Assembly: GCA_964019135.1 (NCBI GenBank)
Contig: OZ025258.1
Coordinates: 5,227,961-5,291,960 of the forward strand
Source of the DNA: Arenicola marina
Taxonomy: Eukaryota > Annelida > Polychaeta > Arenicolidae
Direction: 5' to 3'
DNA length: 64,000 nt
Positions 55,901 through 64,000 of this stretch are shown in pieces; position 1 is the first letter of the stretch; every line of letters starts with the position of its first letter. Made by a program: the position numbers and the translations under genes. Under the pieces are notes generated by a model. The model had not been told where the DNA came from and made no database searches. It saw nothing but the letters and a program-made list of their open reading frames with translations.

Positions 55901-58900
55901 GGACATTACGTTGACTAATGAAGCAATTAATATGCAATACGCCGCTAAAATTATTTTGTCCTTAACGATTTATAGAGATTGTTTATACCAGTATGAACCT
56001 GCTCGGCATTTTGTATTGTATTTAATGAGGCCAAAGTAATACCTCTACATGTGTTCAGATTCTTCCTGGGCGATCCACCGATCATCCATATGCAAACGAC
56101 GAGACCGAAGCACAAGGACCTGATCACAACTACGGCATCAGTTTCGTGGCTTCACAAACCACAGCCCCTAGCGCACTGACACAGTTTGTCCGCCAGAGTC
56201 TCAAATATGTGGATCAGCCCGCCCTGCGAGTACCGTCAAGAGACGCACGAGTCGTAAAGTACTCTGCCGTGTCCAAGAGCAATGCATGTCAATTTGTTCA
56301 TCTGGTACTGGATGTGACAAACAATTATGTTATCAATTGTCAGTCTGGAATTTGTCAGAATCAGTGTGGTATGAAGAGGAAGGCCCAAAACCTCGGAACA
56401 AGTACTGACCTTTGTCCACACCTGGTGGCAATGCGGGACCATGCGGTCTTGCCGGAGCCACCGGGAACAGGTGCTCTCGACTCCGATCCAGACGAGGAGT
56501 CTGGAGCAAATGAGTATGAAGATGACGATGAAGACATTTTGCCAGCGACAGGGCAAGGATTGAATTGTGAAGAGGTTGGTTGGTTGTATATTGAAGACAA
56601 TGGCAGAAGGAACGGAAGGGCAGAGCCATGTCCCCGGGGTAACCCCCTGCTCTTTGCGAAGAAAGACATGGGATCTTTAAGACATGGGATCTTTACCCAC
56701 TGAGCTATCGGGCGGCCCCGATTCTGAAGAGGTATTTACTTTTATATTACTCAATGAATGTCACGGGTATAATTAAAATAAGGAAATATTTCGGTGATGA
56801 GATTTGTGGTGGGTATGCATAACCGGATGCAAAGTTTGATATGAGGCATATGTATATATATGCTTCGTCAAACCTGCACGTGTCATAAATGCGAATGTTT
56901 CTGTGTTTGTTTACAGTGGCAGGACGTATTTAATGAGGAGAGTGGAACGTGGAGATTTCCTTCGCCCTATGGCCACTGTGTCAGTTCAGACCCTCACGAT
57001 ATAGAGATGTCTCGATGGGTTCGGGTTCGGTCCCAGCTGACAGACCACGAATTACCGCGAACTGGTGACGGGTTGTTGGATGCTGGCAACATAGGTATCC
57101 ACCCGGACTCCGAAACGTGCGCTTGCGGCGTAAGTTAATAAACGCATATACTGCATCATCTTTTTATTTTACATGCTACATACGTTGGGACTATCAACTT
57201 TTGAAAACGTTCCTTATTATCAAAGACACTATATTTCCTTCAAGTTCAAAACTCCAAAAGTTTACTAAACGTAAACTTCAACAACTCCATATTCAACGCT
57301 GCTATTTAGCATCAAAGTTTGTGGGTCAAAGTGTGTACAAATTGTTGAATGAATACCTGTCAATATATGTCTGGCTTATTATCACTGCAGGTGAACTGGC
57401 TGAACGAGGAATTGGAGGGGCGAACCACACTGTACACCTCGTATGGACCAGTGGTGTACAACGTGGCGAGGCGGAGGTGCGCGAATGGGGCCTGCACAAC
57501 GAAATGGTCTGGTAAACAACAATGTGTGTTTAGATCTTCTCCCCAAGTATGTGCGGGGTATGAAATTGGTTGGTCCTTTGTTGATCATGTCACCAAAACT
57601 AAGTGCAGTTTTTCCGCCTTTTGTGACCTGATGACCAACCAATACAAACGAAACCACCCAGACTCTAAGGGATTCATGGACCCTAAAACTTTCATAAAAT
57701 GGTTTTTCTCTTGGGCCTCGCATCAAGATATTGAATTCCGAACGGCTTGCCAATGGTGCGGCTCTCAGCCCAAATCCCTCGCTTGTGATGGCACCAAGGT
57801 TGGTATCCCTTTATTTAAGTCTTCCATCTCCCCCATTGAGGCAAAGAAGGCGGGTGCAGAAATACAGTCGCGCCACCGACGGTTTGATCGTTGTTTTTTA
57901 TTTTACCCAAAAGTGAACAACGAGCACGTCAACCAGGACAATGTCCGCTTGGCTAGAGAACAGCTCCGCTATATTTCAGCCACGGCACTGGGTAAACTGA
58001 AGGAGAACGAGTGGCTTGAGATTGAAGAGTGCACGAGGAGAAATCAAATTCTGCGTGGTTGTTTCCCTGACGGTTGTGTCCCTCTGCTCAACCTTTTTCT
58101 CCAACAGGGGCTCAGCCGTGAGCTTCATCGAGCAGTTGCTCAAATCTTTTATATATTATCTCATGACGCCTCTCTTCTTTCATTTCTCCCCATGGATATG
58201 GCTCGTCAGGTTGAGTCTCTTTGCACTCAGGTTCGGAATCATGCAGAATATGACATCTTTCCATTGTGCGAGCAACTCAAAGGCGTGAATCCTGAACTAG
58301 GAACTTTGTTGTGTGCCTCTCTAGAGAACGAAGTGCCACATCCGGCCGTGCTGGAAATGCTTAATGATTTAAGCAGGTTCGTTAGGGTTCTTCATGCAGA
58401 AGATGTCCCCGCCGAAGAGGCAATGCCAATTCCTGGTTCTTATAATCCGCCGAAGCACGGCAGGGCCTACTATTTTCGACCTGACGGTGCGCAAATTAGG
58501 CAGACGCGCTCATTTTCTATTGATTTAGAAAGGACTCATAAAACTAGGGCATATGAGTTTGACGATGTTCCACCAGGACAATATTGTCGTAAACAGTATC
58601 CTGACGTGGCGAGAAAGGGGTCAACATATTTATTTCTTTGGTTTTGCCCATCGCATGGTCATTGCTATGGGTGCCATATTATTAATGGCAGTGAAGGGAG
58701 AAAAGACCCCAGTTGTTCCCTGTACACCCATTTGGAGACCGCTCCCAAAAATATATTCTATGATTTTGGATGCTGTCTTGAAGAGTACAACCTGAACCGA
58801 GAGAGCGGTTACTACAATGGGACGCGTACATTCCATGACATATTTCATGGCTATTCTCATGTGTGTTCTTCTACCTACAAGAGTGGGCGACTTGTAGGCA

Positions 58901-59088
58901 TGGAAGGAGTGAACACATCAATATGTGAACAATTCAACAGTTATCTTCAGGCCATCAAGCACAGCGCTAAACACATGAATCAAGCTCATTTCATGTTTTT
59001 TTTGCAGTTCTTTATGCACAAGTGGAACGAACGTAAGCAGAAATCTTTTTCGCGAAAGATTCGGCTGGCACTGCAATATGCACAGTAG
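52917..59088 (+). CDS. KDZ-transposase-like protein with cysteine clusters (HMGXB3-like), eight exons
   Basis: Eight exons joined by GT-AG introns in matching phases give one open frame of 1,295 residues from ATG 52943. Cysteine clusters come first: CTC..CHH..CCH in exon 5, C-x4-C-x3-C and CPH in exon 6, CACG at the end of exon 7 and CANGAC in exon 8. The KDZ-type catalytic region follows. Candidate D, D, E residues are D863 (LACDGTKVG), D1188 (IFYDFGCCLEEY) and E1243 (SICEQFNSYL), with FCPSHGHCYGCH and WNE between and after. Cysteine clusters N-terminal to KDZ transposases are the known CxC families; the overall match to HMGXB3-like proteins is from memory. It may be a domesticated gene or an intron-bearing mobile copy; no TIRs were found. 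Nuclear DNA-binding role is inferred. No HMG box is visible. Confidence 0.8.
53187..53612 (+). CDS. KDZ-like gene, exon 2
   Basis: Acceptor atatttcag, donor GACGG/gtaaca. Encodes about 142 residues with hydrophobic helices (IEYVVQQKFADLLLNTR) and no named domain. Confidence 0.8.
53865..54039 (+). CDS. KDZ-like gene, exon 3
   Basis: Acceptor with a T11 tract, donor GGAAG/gtcctg (weak) in phase 2. Encodes a basic segment MAYKGLLTSNKTRAIRVALP. Confidence 0.75.
54365..54998 (+). CDS. KDZ-like gene, exon 4
   Basis: Acceptor ttgactag, donor TTCAAG/gtatga, phase 0. Encodes 211 residues rich in aromatic and basic residues, with RARRYTKRKW in the middle. Confidence 0.8.
55417..55599 (+). CDS. KDZ-like gene, exon 5 (zinc-cluster exon)
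   Basis: 61 codons, phase 0 at both ends. CTC, CHH and CCH groups form a SWIM-like or CxC-type zinc site. Confidence 0.8.
55600..56058 (+). other. Intron 5 of the KDZ-like gene with an unexplained open frame
   Basis: Canonical gt...ag ends. It contains an AT-rich open frame of 129 codons (55650-56039), preceded internally by a good acceptor (tttgtgcag at 55745-55753). No homology recognised. Confidence 0.6.
56059..56574 (+). CDS. KDZ-like gene, exon 6 (cysteine cluster and acidic tail)
   Basis: 172 codons, phase 0. Encodes a cysteine group (NCQSGICQNQCG, later LCPHL) and an acidic run (EYEDDDEDI). Its donor GAAGAG/gttggt overlaps a SINE target duplication. Confidence 0.8.
56577..56724 (-). 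mobile_element. tRNA-derived SINE at the exon 6 donor
   Basis: On the minus strand a Pol III A-box-like GATAGCTCAGTGGGTA (56694-56709) opens the element, with a damaged B-box region (GGGGGTTACCCCGGGG) further on. A 16-bp AAGATCCCATGTCTTA unit is duplicated inside. It is flanked by TGAAGAGGT at 56568-56576 and 56725-56733, a 9-bp target duplication that includes the splice donor. Confidence 0.75.
56917..57129 (+). CDS. KDZ-like gene, exon 7
   Basis: 71 codons, acceptor tttacag, donor TGCGGC/gtaagt, phase 0. Ends with the CACG half of a zinc cluster completed in exon 8. Confidence 0.8.
57391..59088 (+). CDS. KDZ-like gene, exon 8 (transposase core and stop)
   Basis: 565 codons after the acceptor atcactgcag. 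Carries RRRCANGAC, the three candidate acidic residues, FHDIFHGYSHVC and HFMFFLQFFMHKWNE; stop TAG at 59086-59088. The long single exon holding the whole catalytic core is uninterrupted. Confidence 0.9.
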   Translation: MNWLNEELEGRTTLYTSYGPVVYNVARRRCANGACTTKWSGKQQCVFRSSPQVCAGYEIGWSFVDHVTKTKCSFSAFCDLMTNQYKRNHPDSKGFMDPKTFIKWFFSWASHQDIEFRTACQWCGSQPKSLACDGTKVGIPLFKSSISPIEAKKAGAEIQSRHRRFDRCFLFYPKVNNEHVNQDNVRLAREQLRYISATALGKLKENEWLEIEECTRRNQILRGCFPDGCVPLLNLFLQQGLSRELHRAVAQIFYILSHDASLLSFLPMDMARQVESLCTQVRNHAEYDIFPLCEQLKGVNPELGTLLCASLENEVPHPAVLEMLNDLSRFVRVLHAEDVPAEEAMPIPGSYNPPKHGRAYYFRPDGAQIRQTRSFSIDLERTHKTRAYEFDDVPPGQYCRKQYPDVARKGSTYLFLWFCPSHGHCYGCHIINGSEGRKDPSCSLYTHLETAPKNIFYDFGCCLEEYNLNRESGYYNGTRTFHDIFHGYSHVCSSTYKSGRLVGMEGVNTSICEQFNSYLQAIKHSAKHMNQAHFMFFLQFFMHKWNERKQKSFSRKIRLALQYAQ

Positions 59089-59089
59089 C

Positions 59090-59786
59090 TCAGACTTATG
59101 GTCTGTGCTTGTCTGCTTTGCTACGGGCTTATGGTCTGTGTTATGTGACACGGTTGCCCGTATATTTATGCCGTTTGTTGTCGCGCATAGTCGCATATCT
59201 TTAGCATCCCTTGCTGTGCCTTGTCTGCTTTGCTTCGGGCTTATGGACTGTGTTATGTGACACGGCTGCCCGTATATTTAGGCCGTTTGTTGTCGCGCAT
59301 AGTCGCATATCTTTAGCATCCATTGCTGTGCTTTGTCTGCTTTGCTTCGGGCTTATGGTCTGTGTTATGTGACACGGTTGCCCGTATATTTATGCCGTTT
59401 GTTGTCGCGCATAGTTGCATATCTTTAGCATCCATTGCTGTGCCATGTCTGCTTTGCTTCGGGCTTATGGTCTGTGTTATGTGACACGGTTGCCCGTATA
59501 TTTATGCCGTTTGTTGTCGCGCATAGTTGCATATCTTTAGCATCCATTGCTGTGCCATGTCTGCTTTGCTTCGGGCTTATGGTCTGTGTTATGTGACACG
59601 GTTGCCCGTGTATTTATGCCGTTTGTTGTCGCGCATAGTCGCATATCTTTAGCATCCATTGCTGTTCCTTGTCTGCTTTGCTTCGGGCTTATGGTCTGTG
59701 TTATGTGACACGGCTGCCCGTATATTTATGTAGTTTGTTGTCGCGCATAGTCGCATATCTTTAGCATCGATTGCTGTGCCTTGTAT
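59090..59786. repeat. 112-bp tandem repeat, about six copies
   Basis: GCTTATGGTCTGTG recurs at 59127, 59239, 59351, 59463, 59575 and 59687, exactly 112 bp apart. It starts within a few bases of the KDZ-like stop codon and so forms the immediate 3' sequence of that gene. Confidence 0.97.
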
Positions 59787-62700
59787 ATAGCGGTGAGTCC
59801 TGGTGTGCGGTGACTCTGTTACCCACCTACTACCTTATGTCCTGTGGTGATGGTACATGTATATAGCGGTGAGTCCTGGTGTGCTGTGGCTCTGTTCCCG
59901 ATCTACCATATTATGTCCTGTGGTGATGGTACATGTATATAGCGGTGAGTCCTGGTGTGCGGTGACTCTGTTACCTACCTACTACCTTATGTCCTGTGGT
60001 GATGGTACATGTATATAGCGGTGAGTCCTGGTGTGCTGTGGCTCTGTTCCCGATCTACCATATTATGTCCTTTGGTGATGGTACATGTATATAGCGGTGA
60101 GTCCTGGTGTGCTGTGGCTCTGTTCCCGATCTACCATATTATGTCCTGTGGTGATGGTACATGTATATAGCGGTGAGTCCTGGTGTGCTGTGGCTCTGTT
60201 CCCGATCTACCATATTATGTCCTGTGGTGATGGTACATGTATATAGCGGTGAGTCCTAGTGTTCTGTGGCTTTGTTACCTCCCTATTATATTATGTCCTG
60301 TGGTGATGGTACATGTATATAGCGGTGAGTCCTGGTGTGCTTTGGCTCTGTTACCTCCCTACTACCTTATGTCCTGTGGTAATGGTACATGTATATAGCG
60401 GTGAGTCCTGGTGTGCTGTGGCTCTGTTCCCGATCTACCATATTATGTCCTTTGGTGATGGTACATGTATATAGCGGTGAGTCCTGGTGTGCTGTGGCTC
60501 TGTTCCCGATCTACCATATTATGTCCTGTGGTGATGGTACATGTATATAGCGGTGAGTCCTGGTGTGCTGTGGCTCTGTTCCCGATCTACCATATTATGT
60601 CCTGTGGTGATGGTACATGTATATAGCGGTGAGTCCTAGTGTTCTGTGGCTTTGTTACCTCCCTATTATATTATGTCCTGTGGTGATGGTACATGTATAT
60701 AGCGGTGAGTCCTGGTGTGCTTTGGCTCTGTTACCTCCCTACTACCTTATGTCCTGTGGTAATGGTACATGTATATAGCGGTGAGTCCTGGTGTGCTGTG
60801 GCTCTGTTCCCGATCTACCATATTATGTCCTGTGGTGATGGTACATGTATATAGCGGTGAGTCCTGGTGTGCGGTGACTCTGTTACCTACCTACTACCTT
60901 ATGTCCTGTTGTGATGGTACATGTATATAGCGGTGAGTCCTGGTGTGCGGTGACTCTGTTACCTACCTACTACCTTATGTCCTGTGGTGATGGTACATGT
61001 ATATAGCGGTGAGTCCTGGTGTGCTGTGGCTCTGTTCACGATCTACCATATTATGTCCTGTGGTGATGGTACATGTATATAGCGGTGAGTCCTAGTATTC
61101 TGTGGCTTTGTTACCTCCCTATTATATTATGTCCTGTGGTGATGGTACATGTCTATAGCGGTGAGTCCTGGTGTGCGGTGGCTCTGTTATCTACCTACTA
61201 CCTTATGTCCTGTGGTAATGGTACATGTATATAGCGGTGAGTCCTGGTGCGCTGTGGCTCTGTTCCCGATCTACCATATTATGTCCTGTGGTGATGGTAC
61301 ATGTATATAGCGGTGAGTCCTGGTGTGCTGTGGCTCTGTTCCCGATCTACCATATTATGTCCTGTGGTAATGGTACATGTATATAGCCAGGAGTCCTGGT
61401 GTGCTGTGGCTCTGTTCCCGATCTACCATATTATGTCCTGTGGTGATGGTACATGTATATAGCGGTGAGTCCTGGTGTGCGGTGACCCTGTTACCTACCT
61501 ACTACCTTATGTCCTGTGGTGATGGTACATGTATATAGCGGTGAGTCCTGGTGTGCTGTGGCTCTGTTCCCGATCTACCATATTATGTCCTGTGGTGATG
61601 GTACATGTATATAGCGGTGAGTCCTAGTGTTCTGTGGCTTTGTTACCTCCCTATTATATTATGTCCTGTGGTGATGGTACATGTATATAGCGGTGAGTCC
61701 TGGTGTGCTTTGGCTCTGTTACCTCCCTACTACATTATGTCCTGTGGTAATGGTACATGTATATAGCGGTGAGTCCTGGTGTGCTGTGGCTCTGTTCCCG
61801 ATCTACCATATTATGTCCTGTGGTAATGGTACATGTATATAGCGGTGACTCCTGGTGTGCTGTGGCTCTGTTCCCGATCTACCATATTATGTCCTGTGGT
61901 GATGGTACATGTATATAGCGGTGAGTCCTGGTGTGCGGTGACTCTGTTACCTACCTACTACCTTATGTCCTGTGGTGATGGTACATGTATATAGCGGTGA
62001 GTCCTGGTGTGCCGTGGCTCTGTTCCCGATCTACCATATTATGTCCTGTGGTGATGGTACATGTATATAGCGGTGAGTCCTGGTGTGCGGTGACTCTGTT
62101 ACCTACCTACTACCTTATGTCCTGTGGTGATGGTACATGTATATAGCGGTGAGTCCTGGTGTGCTGTGGCTCTGTTCCCGATCTACCATATTATGTCCTG
62201 TGGTGATGGTACATGTATATAGCGGTGAGTCCTGGTGTGCCGTGGCTCTGTTCCCGATCTACCATATTATGTCCTGTGGTGATGGTACATGTATATAGCG
62301 GTGAGTCCTGGTGTGCGGTGACTCTGTTACCTACCTACTACCTTATGTCCTGTGGTGATGGTACATGTATATAGCGGTGAGTCCTGGTGTGCCGTGGCTC
62401 TGTTCCCGATCTACCATATTATGTCCTGTGGTGATGGTACATGTATATAGCGGTGAGTCCTGGTGTGCGGTGACTCTGTTACCTACCTACTACCTTATGT
62501 CCTGTGGTGATGGTACATGTATATAGCGGTGAGTCCTGGTGTGCCGTGGCTCGTGATGGTACATGTATATAGCGGTGAGTCCTGGTGTGCTGTGACTCTG
62601 CTACCTACCTACTACCTTATGTCCTGTGGTAATGGTACATGTATATAGCGGTGAGTCCTGGTGTGCTGTGGCTCTGTTCCCGATCTACCATATTATGTCC

Positions 62701-64000
62701 TGTGGTGATGGTACATGTATATAGCGGTGAGTCCTAATATTCTGTGGCTTTGTTACCTCCCTATTATATTATGTCCTGTGGTGATGGTACATGTATATAG
62801 CGGTGAGTCCTGGTGTGCGGTGGCTCTGTTATCTACCTACTACCTTATGTCCTGTGGTAATGGTACATGTATATAGCGGTGAGTCCTGGTGTGCGGTGGC
62901 TCTGTTCCCGATCTACCATATTATGTCCTGTGGTGATGGTACATGTATATAGCGGTGAGTCCTGGTGTGCGGTGGCTCTGTTATCTACCTACTACCTTAT
63001 GTCCTGTGGTAATGGTACATGTATATAGCGGTGAGTCCTGGTGTGCTGTGGCTCTGTTCCCGATCTACCATATTATGTCCTGTGGTGATGGTACATGTAT
63101 ATAGCGGTGAGTCCTGGTGTGCCGTGGCTCTGTTCCCGATCTACCATATTATGTCCTGTGGTGATGGTACATGTATATAGCGGTGAGTCCTGGTGTGCGG
63201 TGACTCTGTTACCTACCTACTACCTTATGTCCTGTGGTGATGGTACATGTATATAGCGGTGAGTCCTGGTGTGCCGTGGCTCTGTTCCCGATCTACCATA
63301 TTATGTCCTGTGGTGATGGTACATGTATATAGCGGTGAGTCCTGGTGTGCGGTGACTCTGTTACCTACCTACTACCTTATGTCCTGTGGTGATGGTACAT
63401 GTATATAGCGGTGAGTCCTGGTGTGCCGTGGCTCTGTTCCCGATCTACCATATTATGTCCTGTGGTGATGGTACATGTATATAGCGGTGAGTCCTGGTGT
63501 GCGGTGACTCTGTTACCTACCTACTACCTTATGTCCTGTGGTGATGGTACATGTATATAGCGGTGAGTCCTGGTGTGCCGTGGCTCTGTTCCCGATCTAC
63601 CATATTATGTCCTGTGGTGATGGTACATGTATATAGCGGTGAGTCCTGGTGTGCCGTGGCTCTGTTCCCGATCTACCATATTATGTCCTGTGGTGATGGT
63701 ACATGTATATAGCGGTGAGTCCTGGTGTGCCGTGGCTCTGTTCCCGATCTACCATATTATGTCCTGTGGTGATGGTACATGTATATAGCGGTGAGTCCTG
63801 GTGTGCGGTGACTCTGCTACCTACCTACTACCTTATGTCCTGTGGTGATGGTACATGTATATAGCGGTGAGTCCTGGTGTGCTGTGGCTCTGTTCCCGAT
63901 CTACCATATTATGTCCTGTGGTGATGGTACATGTATATAGCGGTGAGTCCTAATATTCTGTGGCTTTGTTACCTCCCTATTATATTATGTCCTGTGGTGA
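59787..64000. repeat. 76-bp tandem repeat, about 55 copies, continues beyond the window
   Basis: Core ATATAGCGGTGAGTCCTGG, period 76 bp. Three unit types differ in the middle (ACTCTGTTACCTACCTACTA; GCTCTGTTCCCGATCTACCA; GCTTTGTTACCTCCCTATTA). Towards the right the first two types often alternate, giving a 152-bp higher-order unit. One unit near 62545 is truncated. Confidence 0.98.

Overview
The window looks like invertebrate animal nuclear DNA. It has genes split by GT-AG introns in matching phases, a CARD-domain gene, a CxC/KDZ-transposase-type gene, LTR and non-LTR retrotransposon debris, a tRNA-derived SINE, very long minisatellites and many poly-G/poly-C runs. It fits a marine deuterostome such as a lancelet (Branchiostoma); that placement is inference, not proven by the sequence. 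Two 200-bp N gaps (536-735 and 24360-24559) show it is assembled draft sequence.

Layout. (1) 1.3-18.5 kb, minus strand: a three-exon CARD plus coiled-coil gene (933 aa) whose 14-kb first intron is packed with three minisatellites (29, 37 and 32 bp), a pair of inverted arms enclosing two of them, and an 873-bp palindrome. (2) 18.5-31.7 kb: mostly non-coding DNA, a decayed 5' half of an LTR retrotransposon (gag and protease remnants) and two more minisatellites. (3) 33.2-35.0 kb, plus strand: the 3' exons of an Ulp1/SENP-like (C48) cysteine protease gene whose catalytic Cys is Arg. (4) 34,985-48,133: a four-level nest of mobile elements directly behind that gene's stop codon. A Ty3/gypsy-like element (4-bp duplication TAAG, internally deleted) is split between RNase H and integrase by a 10.75-kb terminal-inverted-repeat element (6-bp duplication CTTTTC; removing one copy and the element leaves the pol frame continuous). 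Inside that lies a LINE fragment, itself split by a 4.2-kb LTR element (4-bp duplication TTGT). (5) 52.9-59.1 kb, plus strand: an apparently intact eight-exon gene (1,295 aa) for a KDZ-transposase-like protein with N-terminal cysteine clusters, resembling HMGXB3-like proteins. A SINE sits on one of its splice donors. (6) 59.1-64 kb: 112-bp and 76-bp tandem arrays that run out of the window.

The two gene models with uninterrupted frames across all exons are the CARD gene and the KDZ-like gene. The Ulp1-like gene has intact phases but a lost nucleophile and one non-GT donor. The retroelement genes are broken. The best candidates for something undescribed are the 10.75-kb TIR element with minisatellite-loaded ends and no visible transposase, the intron-bearing KDZ-like gene, and the shared-loop hairpins around the CARD-intron arrays.
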